Source: Sphingomonas parva (ex Maeng et al. 2020)
GTDB taxonomy: Bacteria > Pseudomonadota > Alphaproteobacteria > Sphingomonadales > Sphingomonadaceae
DNA length: 64,000 bases
Reading direction: 5' to 3'
NCBI RefSeq assembly: GCF_004564275.1
Contig: NZ_SPDV01000002.1
Coordinates: forward strand, 1 to 64,000
The notes below the pieces were generated by a model. That model saw nothing but the letters and a program-made list of their open reading frames with translations. It was not told the origin of the DNA and did not search any database. Made by a program: the position numbers and the translations under genes. This document shows positions 18,033 through 26,795 of this stretch, one piece after another (the first letter of the stretch is position 1; each line of letters begins with the position of its first letter).

Positions 18033-19196
18033 TCAGGCCGGCACGGCGTCCAGCATCAGCCGCAGGTAGCGCTCGCACGTCTGGCGGCCGGACAACGCCT
18101 CCGCCTGCGCCTGCAAGGCGGCGCGGTCGATGGGCTCGGCCAGCCTCGCCCGCATCGCGTCGGCCAGCGCCGCCTCATCGCCGACTGGCACCAGGGTACC
18201 GAAGCGACCTCCATCCAGGATCTCGCGAGGGCCGCTCCTGCAGTCGGTGCTCACGATCCGAAGGCCCGATCGCAGCGCTTCCACCAGCACCAGCGGATAG
18301 CCCTCGAAGTCCGACGACATGACGAACAGATCCGCCGAGGCGTAGAACGGCCACGGGTCGGAGGTGAAGCCTGGAAGGACCACCTGTTCGCGAACGTCTT
18401 CCGCCTCGATCGTCTGCTCGAGCTGCTCGCGCAGCGGTCCCTCGCCGACGATCATCAGCCTCGCCCGGGGTCCTCGAAAGGCGCGTGCAAAGGCGCGCAC
18501 GAGCAGGGGGTGGTTCTTCTCGCCCTTGAGCGAGCCGACGGTGATGATCCGGGTCTCCGCATCGCCCCAGAGACGATCGATGTCGGGGCGGGGCTGCAGG
18601 TTGGCGGGAGGACCCGCCACCGGATTGTAGATCACCTCGATCGCGCTCCGGTCGAGTCCGCTGAGCCGGGCGAGATCGTCGGCCGCCTCGTTCGCCACCA
18701 TCACGCGCGCCTCGGCGCGCGGATAGAGCAGCCGCACGCTCCATTTCAGGAAAGCGTGGATCAGCGGCCTTGAGCGCGGATATTGCTTGGACAGGATCGT
18801 GTGGTCGCTGGTCACGATCCGGGTGCTGCTGCCGGCGAGAGCGCGCGCGACGATCGCGGCGATGGTGAGCGGCCACATTGACACCTGCACCGCCTGCGGC
18901 TGACGCTCCTTCAGATAGCGAGCGAAGGCGGGAATGGCGCTCCGGATGCGGGAGGTGCCGAGATCCACAAGGTGGATCCCCGCCGGCAGCGCTGCCAGCA
19001 ACGCGCCTTCGGCGCGCATCAGAACGAGATCCACCTCGTGCCCTGCCGCGACGAAATACTCGGCGAGGGTAAGGGCCACGCGCTCTGCTCCGCCACCGCC
19101 CATGTCCGGCAGCAGCAGCGCCACCCGCCGCGATCGGGCAGTCTCCCGGAAGGCTTCGGAGGTTCCGCTGCGAACGGTGAAACGATCGTCATTCAT
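18033..19196 (-). CDS. Family 4 glycosyltransferase
   Basis: A 387-residue GT-B enzyme from the ATG at 19196 (Met-Asn-Asp-Asp); an ATG seven codons upstream also exists. The N-terminal domain has LLLPDMGGGGAERV, the glycine-rich acceptor loop of GT4. The C-terminal domain has VGSLKGEKNH, then MSSDFEGYPLVLVEAL, the EX7E motif for the nucleotide diphosphate. It likely adds a hexose to the repeat unit. Divergent from the GT4 gene at 19314. Confidence 0.88.
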   Translation of the reverse strand: MNDDRFTVRSGTSEAFRETARSRRVALLLPDMGGGGAERVALTLAEYFVAAGHEVDLVLMRAEGALLAALPAGIHLVDLGTSRIRSAIPAFARYLKERQPQAVQVSMWPLTIAAIVARALAGSSTRIVTSDHTILSKQYPRSRPLIHAFLKWSVRLLYPRAEARVMVANEAADDLARLSGLDRSAIEVIYNPVAGPPANLQPRPDIDRLWGDAETRIITVGSLKGEKNHPLLVRAFARAFRGPRARLMIVGEGPLREQLEQTIEAEDVREQVVLPGFTSDPWPFYASADLFVMSSDFEGYPLVLVEALRSGLRIVSTDCRSGPREILDGGRFGTLVPVGDEAALADAMRARLAEPIDRAALQAQAEALSGRQTCERYLRLMLDAVPA

Positions 19197-19313
19197 GCGT
19201 CGAGCTCGTCCTCGCAAACAGGGAAGTTCGTACCGGCGGGCGGCTGTCTAGCGGGCGACCGGGGATTTTACCAATCCATGGCGGACTGCTTGCACCGATC
19301 GGGGGGGCGGTGC

Positions 19314-20612
19314 ATGAGCCGCCGGAGTCCGCGTGTGGGGAGACTTAAGATTTCAGTGCCTTCCGAGCATGAGCCCGGCCTTTCGGTTCTCTACATCACC
19401 TACGATGGGCTCACCGATCCCCTCGGTCGTTCGCAAGTCCTGCCCTATCTCGCAGGCCTGACGAAGCTCGGCCACCGCATTCACGTTCTCAGCTGCGAAA
19501 AGCAGGCACGCGAGGCCTCGGACGGTGCCCGGATCCGCGCGCTATGCGAGGCGGCTGGCATCGGCTGGCACCCGATCCGCTACCACAAGAGCCCGCCGAT
19601 CCTCTCGTCGGTCTACGACATGGCCATGCTGAGGCGCGCGGCCGAGCGTCTTCACCGTCGCCATCGCTTCGACGTCGTTCATTGCCGCAGCTACATCCCG
19701 GCGATGGCAGGGCTCCATCTGAAGCACCGCCAGGGTGTCAGGTTCCTGTTCGACATGCGGGGGTTCTGGCCCGACGAACGCGTCGAGGGGCACAGCTGGC
19801 CGCAGATCAACCCGGTATTCCGCGCCGTCTACGGCTACTTCAAGTCGGTCGAGAGGCGGCTGCTGCGCGGCGCCGATCACATCATCAGTCTCACCCACGC
19901 CGGCAAGCGGCAGCTTCTCACCCGGGCCGAGCTGCAGATCCCGGCGCCGCAGGACGCCATCACCGTCATCCCCTGCTGCGTCGATTTCGATCATTTCCCG
20001 CTCACCACCCGCGACGGGCGTCAGGCGGCCCGTCGCATGCTGGGGCTTCCCCAGGAGGCACGCGTGGTTGCCTATCTCGGCTCGCTCGGGTCCTGGTACA
20101 TGCTGGACGAGATGCTCGACTTCTTCCGGGTGTGTCTGGAGCGCGACGCGAACGCGCGGTTCCTGTTTGTCACGCACGATGCGCCGGAACCGATCCTGCA
20201 GGCGGCTCGCACGCGCGGGATCGGGACCGATCGGCTGCTCATCCGTCCGGCTTCGCGCGAGGAGGTGCCGCAGTTCATGTGCGCGGCCGACTTCGGCCTG
20301 TTCTTCATCAAGCCCGTCTTCTCGAAACTGGCGAGCTCCCCGACCAAGATGGGCGAGATGCTCGCGCTCGGGCTGCCGGTCGTCACAAATTCCGGTGTCG
20401 GGGATGTCGCCGAGATCGTCGAGGAGACCGGCTCCGGCGTCGCTATCGACCGGTTCGACGACGAAGCCTATCGGGAGGCGCTGGAGCGCATCGACGGCCT
20501 GTCCATGACACCGGAAATGCACCGGGAGCGCGCATTGCCGTGGTTCGACGTCGAGCTCGGCATCGCGCGTTACGACCGCGTCTATCGGGACCTTGCCGCT
20601 TCAGCGGGTTGA
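19314..20612 (+). CDS. Family 4 glycosyltransferase
   Basis: About 432 residues from ATG 19314; ATG 19278 is an in-frame alternative. LSVLYITYDGLTDPLGRSQVL is a characteristic start of a GT4 subgroup in exopolysaccharide loci. DVVHCRSYIPA, VIPCCVDFDHF, VAYLGSLGSWYMLDEML and SSPTKMGEMLALGLPVV follow, the last replacing the EX7E region. Its 3' end overlaps the opposing GT4 gene by 31 bases. Sugar specificity is not readable. Confidence 0.87.
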   Translation: MSRRSPRVGRLKISVPSEHEPGLSVLYITYDGLTDPLGRSQVLPYLAGLTKLGHRIHVLSCEKQAREASDGARIRALCEAAGIGWHPIRYHKSPPILSSVYDMAMLRRAAERLHRRHRFDVVHCRSYIPAMAGLHLKHRQGVRFLFDMRGFWPDERVEGHSWPQINPVFRAVYGYFKSVERRLLRGADHIISLTHAGKRQLLTRAELQIPAPQDAITVIPCCVDFDHFPLTTRDGRQAARRMLGLPQEARVVAYLGSLGSWYMLDEMLDFFRVCLERDANARFLFVTHDAPEPILQAARTRGIGTDRLLIRPASREEVPQFMCAADFGLFFIKPVFSKLASSPTKMGEMLALGLPVVTNSGVGDVAEIVEETGSGVAIDRFDDEAYREALERIDGLSMTPEMHRERALPWFDVELGIARYDRVYRDLAASAG

Positions 20613-21673
20613 GCGAGCGATTGAAGCAGCCCGACGAGCCGAGGGGCGTGCACCTGCAGGGAATAATCCGCTTCGATACGAGCCCGGGCGGCTCGGCCGA
20701 ACTGGCGGCGCAGCGCTGCGTCGACGATCAGCCGCTTCAGCGCTGAGCGCCACGCATCAGGGTCCGTGACCAGGAAGCCGTCTGTTCCGTCGGTGACGAT
20801 CGTGCTGTTCACGCCGACGGGGGAGGCGACGACGGGGAGGCCGCAGGCCATGTACTGGATCAGCTTGTAGCCGCTCTTGCCGCGCGCCCATTCCTCGTCG
20901 GGAAGAGGCATGATGCCGATGTCCATGGCCTGGACGTCGGCGACTTCAGTCGCCTCGCTCCAGGTGACGAAGTCGAGGCCCGGAAACGCATCGGCTTTGG
21001 CCTGGGTGCCGGCGCCGACCACCCGGAACCGAACCGGAAGCTCCGCGCGCAGCGATTGCAGGACGGACAGCAGCGGTCGCATGTAAGACCAGGTGGATGG
21101 CGAGCCGATCCAGCCGACGACCACTTCGTCACCGCCGCGGCCGTTGCTCCCCGGCCGGTAGAGCTGGGTGTCCACCACCGTGGGGAGGAGCATCGTGCGG
21201 CGGCAGAAGCGCTTCGCATAGCGCTCCAGATATTCATTCCCGCAACAGGCCGCCGCGGCGCCGGCGAGCAATGGCTGAAGCTTGCCGGCCAGCAGGGCAC
21301 GAACCAGAGGTCGGGGGCTGGAATCGTAATTGTGGAAGAAGGCATCGTCGAAATCGACGACCACCGGCTTACCGCTTCGAAACGCGAGGCGCTCGAAAGA
21401 CGCAGGCAGATAGGGAAAGGCCTCGGCGTAGATCCAGATGAGGTCTGCGTCTGGGGCGCGGGCGAGCAAAGCCATCCGTTCGAAGTAGGCGCGCGCGATG
21501 GCGCTTCGCGAGTAGCCCCTGCCGGTGGCAAGGTTTGCAACGTAATCCTGGCCTAGGAGGGCCTGGTAGCGCACCTCGAATCCCGATTGTTCGAGATACG
21601 GAAGATATTGCAACAATCGCTGCCGCGTGCTCGCCGCCAGGGATCCGTAACGTGTCAGCGCCAAGACTTTCAC
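20582..21673 (-). CDS. Family 4 glycosyltransferase
   Basis: Roughly 363 residues from GTG 21673, chosen because VKVLALTRYGSLAASTRQR is the usual N-terminus of this subgroup. The frame stays open to an ATG at 21823 but the extra 50 residues look non-coding. A DxD-like VVVDFDDAFFHNYD, VGWIGSPSTWSYM and KSGYKLIQYMACGLPVVASP identify the GT-B fold. It is tail-to-tail with the GT4 at 19314 and in line with the EpsG-like polymerase gene upstream (about 170 bases). Confidence 0.83.
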   Translation of the reverse strand: MKVLALTRYGSLAASTRQRLLQYLPYLEQSGFEVRYQALLGQDYVANLATGRGYSRSAIARAYFERMALLARAPDADLIWIYAEAFPYLPASFERLAFRSGKPVVVDFDDAFFHNYDSSPRPLVRALLAGKLQPLLAGAAAACCGNEYLERYAKRFCRRTMLLPTVVDTQLYRPGSNGRGGDEVVVGWIGSPSTWSYMRPLLSVLQSLRAELPVRFRVVGAGTQAKADAFPGLDFVTWSEATEVADVQAMDIGIMPLPDEEWARGKSGYKLIQYMACGLPVVASPVGVNSTIVTDGTDGFLVTDPDAWRSALKRLIVDAALRRQFGRAARARIEADYSLQVHAPRLVGLLQSLAQPAEAARSR

Positions 21674-21844
21674 CGGCGTTGGTCCGACCGGATCCGCGTT
21701 CGGAGTATCTTCGCATTCGCGGGGCGCGAGAGCGGCATCGTTCAAGGGAGGTCCTTCGAGTGAGCACCGCAGCCTGGTGGCGTGGGTGATACGGGCAGCG
21801 CTTGGCGAGGGCAAGCCAGGCACAACCCGGCCTGCGCGAGCCCG

Positions 21845-22981
21845 TCAGACGGCGCCGCCGATCGGATAAACCTGGTAAGGCAGCCAATATTCCGAATGCG
21901 CGGCGAAGTTCAGCCAAACGTATTGGATCAGCGCGGAATAGCCTATGATCCCGACCGCGACCTGGCTGTTCCGGCGGCCGTTTCCGCCGAGCACGTCCGG
22001 CAGGCGCGAGAGAACAAACATCTGCAGCGGGATGAGGTAGAGGGAGAGTCGGTCCACGGCGGTGGTGGCATCCGTGAACATGAGGATGACGAGAGCGCCG
22101 ATCGATGCGATCGAGAAGTTGCGCCAGAGCTTCCGCTGCTGATCGTCCAACCCGAAGCGGCGCTGGAGCAGCAGATAGACGAGCGCCGGCGGCAGGTTCA
22201 TGCCGACACGGATGGCCGCTCCCTGGGAGGAGAGCTCCGCCTCAACGTAGTTTTGCATCAGGGCGTCCACCGACGCCGAGACGAACAGATAATAAACAAG
22301 GGCAGCCGTGGCGGCGAGCATCGGCACGATGACGATCCTCTGTCGCGTTGCGGCGAGGCCGACGATCGGCAGAACGACGATGGCGGATTTGTGGAATGTC
22401 GCCGCCGCGATGATGTAGAAAGAGAAACGGAGCAGCGAGGCCCGATCGACCACGGACAGGCCGGCGAGAATGAAACCGATAGCCACCGCCTGCCGCGTGT
22501 AGCCCATTCCGACTACGATGATCAGGTAGGGAACCGCGATCAGGATCGAAAGCCAGGGATTGCTCTGGCGGCGGGCGAACCTCACCAAGCCCCAGACGAA
22601 CAATGCGGCGCAGGTAAGGTTTACGAACCATATGTCGAAGCCGAGCCAGTGGCTGACCCAGTTGAGCACACTGAAAGCCGGATCGGAGTCGATCAGCGCT
22701 TCGGAGAACCTCTTGTAGCTGACGTTGAGGTAGATATCCTCGTAGTTGAACCAGTCGCCCCCCACCTCATAACGCAGCCCGACCATCAGCGCGGTGAAGA
22801 GGCCGGCGACTATGAGGAGCGGCGTCGGGCCTCCCGCCGCGGTAAGGGAGCGACGGCGGTACTCGATTGAACCGGCAGCGAAGATCGAGAACAGAAGCCA
22901 GTAGGGAAGCAAGGTCGCTCCGCGCGCATGAACTGGGAAGATGATCCCGGGCGTATAGGACGACCGACTCGCCGCGTCCAC
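21845..22981 (-). CDS. EpsG-family polysaccharide polymerase (Wzy-like)
   Basis: A 378-residue integral membrane protein with about ten hydrophobic segments. Family features are YEVGGDWFNYEDIYL (the conserved extracytoplasmic GxDxxxY-like loop), DPAFSVLNW and GYTRQAVAIGFILAG, all typical of EpsG/Wzy-type polymerases. It should polymerise the flipped repeat units on the periplasmic face. Its start lies only 45 bases from the divergent GT4 gene at 23027. A downstream TTG at about 22912 is an alternative start that would leave more room for promoters. Confidence 0.8.
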   Translation of the reverse strand: MDAASRSSYTPGIIFPVHARGATLLPYWLLFSIFAAGSIEYRRRSLTAAGGPTPLLIVAGLFTALMVGLRYEVGGDWFNYEDIYLNVSYKRFSEALIDSDPAFSVLNWVSHWLGFDIWFVNLTCAALFVWGLVRFARRQSNPWLSILIAVPYLIIVVGMGYTRQAVAIGFILAGLSVVDRASLLRFSFYIIAAATFHKSAIVVLPIVGLAATRQRIVIVPMLAATAALVYYLFVSASVDALMQNYVEAELSSQGAAIRVGMNLPPALVYLLLQRRFGLDDQQRKLWRNFSIASIGALVILMFTDATTAVDRLSLYLIPLQMFVLSRLPDVLGGNGRRNSQVAVGIIGYSALIQYVWLNFAAHSEYWLPYQVYPIGGAV

Positions 22982-23026
22982 AGCCCCTGCATTGCGTCTG
23001 CTGCTCCAAGCTGTTCAAAGGCGCCC

Positions 23027-24145
23027 ATGACTCAGAAGACCGTGCTGATCTCGATCAACGCCGCGTGGAACATCGTGAACTTCCGCGGCGCCCTCATCCG
23101 CGGGCTGCTCGACGATGGCTACCGCCTCCTGGCCCTGGCGCCTCCCGATGCTTATGCCCACCGCCTGGCCGAGATGGGGGTCGAATATCATCCCATCGCG
23201 ATGGACAAGAAGGGCATCTCGCCGACACGCGATCTCGCGCTGCTCGCGAGGTATCGAGCGGAGCTGAAGCGGCTGCGGCCGGACGTGTTTCTCGGCTTCA
23301 CCGCCAAGCCGAACGTCTACGGATCGCTTGCCGCGCAGTCGCTCGGCATCCGCGTCATCAACAACGTCTCCGGTCTCGGCACCGCGTTCATTCGCAAGAC
23401 ATGGCTGACCAGCGTCGTGTCCGCCCTCTACCGCCTTGCCTTTCGGCGCTCGTCGACGGTTTTCTTCCAGAACGAGGAGGACCTCAGCCTCTTCCTTGAG
23501 GAGAGGATCGTCTCCCCGGGCAAGGCGATGCTGCTGCCCGGTTCGGGAGTCGATCTCGCGCGATTTTCCCCTCAGGTCCCTGCCGCTCGCGGCCGCCCTT
23601 CGTTCCTGCTCGTCGCTCGGCTGCTCAGGGACAAGGGCGTTGTCGAATTCGTCGAAGCCGCCCGCACCCTGCGCGGAGAATTGCCCGATTGGCGCTTCCA
23701 GCTGCTCGGCTTCCTCGACGCCGAGAACCGCACCGCCGTCTCCCGCGCCGAGGTGACCGCCTGGCAGGAGGAGGGAGTGATCGATTATCTGGAGCATGCG
23801 GACGACGTGCGGCCGTTTCTGGCGGCGGCGGAGAGCGTCGTGCTTCCCTCCTACCGCGAAGGCATGCCGCGCAGCCTGCTCGAGGCCGCTGCCATGGGAA
23901 AGCCGCTCATCGCGACCGACGTCCCCGGGTGCCGGCACGTGGTCGATGACGGCGTGAACGGCTTTCTCTGCGCGCCTGAAGACGCGGCCTCCCTGGCCGC
24001 CGCCATGAGGAAGATGGCCGGCCTGTCCGCCGCGGAGCGCGCCCGCCTGGGCAAGGCCGCTCGCGCGAAGGCCGAGGTAGAGTTCGATGAGCGTAAGGTC
24101 GTCCAACTGTACCGCGCCGCCATCTCCGCGGCGGTGAACAGTTGA
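23027..24145 (+). CDS. Family 4 glycosyltransferase, PglA/WbnK-like
   Basis: A 372-residue GT4 from ATG 23027. The N-terminus VLISINAAWNIVNFRGALIRG and the block GFTAKPNVYGSLAAQSLGI followed by VINNVSGLGTAF are typical of PglA-like HexNAc transferases acting on undecaprenyl-linked sugars. The C-terminal domain has LLVARLLRDKG and LPSYREGMPRSLLEAAAMGKP with the EX7E motif. Convergent with the O-antigen-ligase-like gene (38 bases). Confidence 0.88.
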   Translation: MTQKTVLISINAAWNIVNFRGALIRGLLDDGYRLLALAPPDAYAHRLAEMGVEYHPIAMDKKGISPTRDLALLARYRAELKRLRPDVFLGFTAKPNVYGSLAAQSLGIRVINNVSGLGTAFIRKTWLTSVVSALYRLAFRRSSTVFFQNEEDLSLFLEERIVSPGKAMLLPGSGVDLARFSPQVPAARGRPSFLLVARLLRDKGVVEFVEAARTLRGELPDWRFQLLGFLDAENRTAVSRAEVTAWQEEGVIDYLEHADDVRPFLAAAESVVLPSYREGMPRSLLEAAAMGKPLIATDVPGCRHVVDDGVNGFLCAPEDAASLAAAMRKMAGLSAAERARLGKAARAKAEVEFDERKVVQLYRAAISAAVNS

Positions 24146-24183
24146 AGGGCGAATTGGCGCGTCGCGTCTCCGGGCGCGAAGCC

Positions 24184-25560
24184 TCAGTCTGCGCTGATAT
24201 GCCTCGCGCGCGGCGCCGAGCCTTGCGATGTCTGCTGGCCACGCGCCCTAGGCCGCGCCTCGGCCATCAGTGCTAGGCACACCGCGAAAACGGCGCTGAT
24301 CGCAGCGGTGCGCAATGGGAACTCGACGAAGCTGTGGGCGAGAATGACCGCGCTGCCGATGGTGGCCGCCCGCGCGAATGGGTCTGGATCCGTAGCGCGC
24401 CAGACTCGCACCACGCGCCAGAGCCACCACATCAAGAAGGCGAGAATCAGCGCCGCCCCGGGAACCCCGAACTCGAGCCAGAGCTCGAGATAGTCGTTAT
24501 GCGCGTGGTTCATGTACCAGCGATCGACCTGCTGCGGATCCTCGTACATCGGGTAGATTTGGGGAAAGGTCCCGAGGCCGGAGCCGACCGGTAGATAGTC
24601 GCCCGCGGCCTCGATCGTGGTGTTGAAAGACGTGTAGCGCGAGGTGGTGGACTGCCGTGCTTCGCTGGTGGTCAGATTGTTTCCGAAGCCCGAGCCGAGC
24701 ACAAGCGCAACCGATCCCACGAGGAGGGCTACGACGAGCAGGCCGCTCCACGAGGGCGCCTGACGGCGACGAAATACCAGCATGAGGGCCGTCGCCGCAA
24801 TCGTTGGGATCATCAGGCCAAGCCCGGCCAACGAGCGATTGACGAGAATACCAACCAGCAGGACCGCAAGGGCGCCCAGCAGGACCGTGAGCAGTCCCGA
24901 CGTGCGCTGAACCGAGCTTCCGCGCTTTGATGCGGAGAGGTACACGGCTCCGAGGAACGGAATGGCGACAACCAGGAGCTCGGCCATGTTGTTGGTGTTG
25001 GCGAAGAAACCCACGGCCGCGTCGGCGTTGGTGATGCGATAGAAATAGAGCGGAGAACCTGCTCCGGCGGAAAGCTGCAGCGCGCCGAGGCCCACGCTGG
25101 CGGCTGTGACCACGAGGAGCGAAGCGGCCAGCCATGAGGGTTTGAATCCGCCGATCCGCAAGATGCCGAGCAGCACTGCGACGGCGGGTAGCATCCATAG
25201 TGCGGACGCGACCGTCTTCGACGGCGCCAGCGATAGCGGCATCCACGGCAACGGGCGGCCCAGCAGCTCGAAACCCTTCGCGATCGGCTCACGCCCTGGA
25301 AGAATTGTCCAGAGGGAGGGAGGCAGCGGCACGAGCTGGATGAGGACAACGGCAGTCGCGACGGACAGAAGCACGATCAGGCTCCGCGCGGCCGAAGTCA
25401 TCGGCGTGCTGCGTCTGGCGACGATGCCCCAGATCAGGATAGGAAGGGCGAGGAGCTGGAGGGCGAGGTTGGCCCAGAAGCCGCCACCGCTTGCGCCGCC
25501 GAGAAGCAGGCAGAGAGTGAGATAGGCCGGAACCAGGCCGAGCCGCAATGTGTGCTTCAC
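24184..25560 (-). CDS. O-antigen ligase / Wzy_C-family membrane protein
   Basis: 458 residues from GTG 25560, which overlaps the stop of the upstream gene as GTGA. The frame continues upstream but only as antisense-like sequence. There are about 11 hydrophobic segments. A large loop contains FNTTIEAAGDYLPVGSGLGT and NHAHNDYLELWLEFG; this GxGxGxF plus HNDYLE pattern is the Wzy_C (WaaL-like) signature. It could ligate polymer to an acceptor or act in polymerisation; with the EpsG-like gene present, ligase is preferred. Last gene of the wza-wzc-linked operon. Confidence 0.87.
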   Translation of the reverse strand: MKHTLRLGLVPAYLTLCLLLGGASGGGFWANLALQLLALPILIWGIVARRSTPMTSAARSLIVLLSVATAVVLIQLVPLPPSLWTILPGREPIAKGFELLGRPLPWMPLSLAPSKTVASALWMLPAVAVLLGILRIGGFKPSWLAASLLVVTAASVGLGALQLSAGAGSPLYFYRITNADAAVGFFANTNNMAELLVVAIPFLGAVYLSASKRGSSVQRTSGLLTVLLGALAVLLVGILVNRSLAGLGLMIPTIAATALMLVFRRRQAPSWSGLLVVALLVGSVALVLGSGFGNNLTTSEARQSTTSRYTSFNTTIEAAGDYLPVGSGLGTFPQIYPMYEDPQQVDRWYMNHAHNDYLELWLEFGVPGAALILAFLMWWLWRVVRVWRATDPDPFARAATIGSAVILAHSFVEFPLRTAAISAVFAVCLALMAEARPRARGQQTSQGSAPRARHISAD

Positions 25561-26795
25561 GATCCTGACTTCCCGATCTTCATGTCGCGAATGGTAACGC
25601 TCTGCTCCGTGGGGAATTCCGCCGCCACGCCGAGGAGCGTTAGCGCCTGGGCCGGGCACCCGCCTGCCGGCACGGTGAACTCGCCGCCCAACTTGCGGGG
25701 AGTGAAGTTGATCTTGGTGAGGGGCAGGTCGAGCAGCACCGGGCCTTTGGGGTGGCAGCTCAGTCGCCAAACCAGACGGCTTCCCTCGCCGCTCGCGTCT
25801 CCTTCGGCAGTGAGTTCGATTCGGTACCGTCCAGGAGCGAGCAGCAGCAATTGGTGCGCGAGCTCGGCATCGGCCCGCCCGTAGAACGTTGCCTGGAGGC
25901 CGCCTCCGCTTACGCGCTCGCCCACGCCGTTGGCATTGGCGGCGAAGCGCCAGTTGAACGGAGGCAAGCCCGGTCGACCCTGGAAGGCACCATCATAGAT
26001 GCTCTTGGCCCCGGTCCCGGTCGCTTGCCCGCCGAAGCTCTGCCAAAGCCGATACGCTCGCCCGAGGTCGCCCTTCTCGACCAGCCGCGTGAGCAGGGCC
26101 GTTTGCCATCCCGAAGCACTGGTTGCCGTCGCGGCGTTACCCGCCAGGCTGACGATCACGTCGGGAGAGGTGCTCGTGGTGGCAAGCCGCGCGAGCACCG
26201 CATCGCGAAGCGCCGGGTTTGTCGCCAGCACGTCCCTCAGCGCGGGGAGGCTGCGGGGGTCCCCAGCCATTCGGGTGAGCTCCGGCACGAGAACGTCGGT
26301 GGTCCGGGTGACGAGTTTCGCCAGAGCCGCCATCTCCTGCGCCGCCTCGCGCGTGCGGCCGGTCTGCATGTAGCGATCGAGCAGCACCAGTCGGGTGAGA
26401 CGGGATCGGGGATTGCGGCGGCGCGCCTCGAGCAGCAGTCGATGGGCACGTGCCTGGTCGCGTTGTACCAGCGCGTCCACCGCGGCGAGCAGGAAAGGCT
26501 CCTCCGCGAGCGCGTCTCGATCGAGCGCTTCGATCGCGCGCACGCGGGTCGCTGCTCTGACATCACCGTTGCGTGCGCGGAACTCGTTCATCGCGGCGCC
26601 GATCCGCACCTGCGGATCGTTCGGCGCCAGCACCGCCGCCTTGGCGGGGGCGCGGCTCGCAAAACTGGCGACCGTCGCGGTCTTTACCGCATGCCAGCCA
26701 GCCAGAGCGCCGACGGGGGCGAGCACGAGGACAGCCAGCCAGCGCGGCCGGCGCGGCCCCCGATGACGTTCGTGATCAGCTCTCACGCTGGGCAA
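25557..26795 (-). CDS. Membrane-anchored TPR-like protein of the polysaccharide operon, function unknown
   Basis: A 412-residue protein. It has a basic N-terminus and one membrane anchor (WLAVLVLAPVGALAGW, about 19-34). An alanine/arginine-rich helical-repeat region resembling tetratricopeptides spans about 60-260, and a C-terminal beta-rich portion has paired Cys and a GRYRIELTAEGDASG stretch resembling carbohydrate-binding sandwiches. It overlaps the tyrosine kinase gene by 20 bases upstream (or 11 if GTG 26786 is used) and the ligase by 4 bases. Context suggests a periplasmic scaffold in polymer assembly; no family is recognised with certainty. Confidence 0.72.
   Translation of the reverse strand: MPSVRADHERHRGPRRPRWLAVLVLAPVGALAGWHAVKTATVASFASRAPAKAAVLAPNDPQVRIGAAMNEFRARNGDVRAATRVRAIEALDRDALAEEPFLLAAVDALVQRDQARAHRLLLEARRRNPRSRLTRLVLLDRYMQTGRTREAAQEMAALAKLVTRTTDVLVPELTRMAGDPRSLPALRDVLATNPALRDAVLARLATTSTSPDVIVSLAGNAATATSASGWQTALLTRLVEKGDLGRAYRLWQSFGGQATGTGAKSIYDGAFQGRPGLPPFNWRFAANANGVGERVSGGGLQATFYGRADAELAHQLLLLAPGRYRIELTAEGDASGEGSRLVWRLSCHPKGPVLLDLPLTKINFTPRKLGGEFTVPAGGCPAQALTLLGVAAEFPTEQSVTIRDMKIGKSGS

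Noticed and set aside
18006..18035. Short imperfect hairpin after rmlD
   Set aside because: Stem is brief with bulges and no T-run; not enough to call a terminator.
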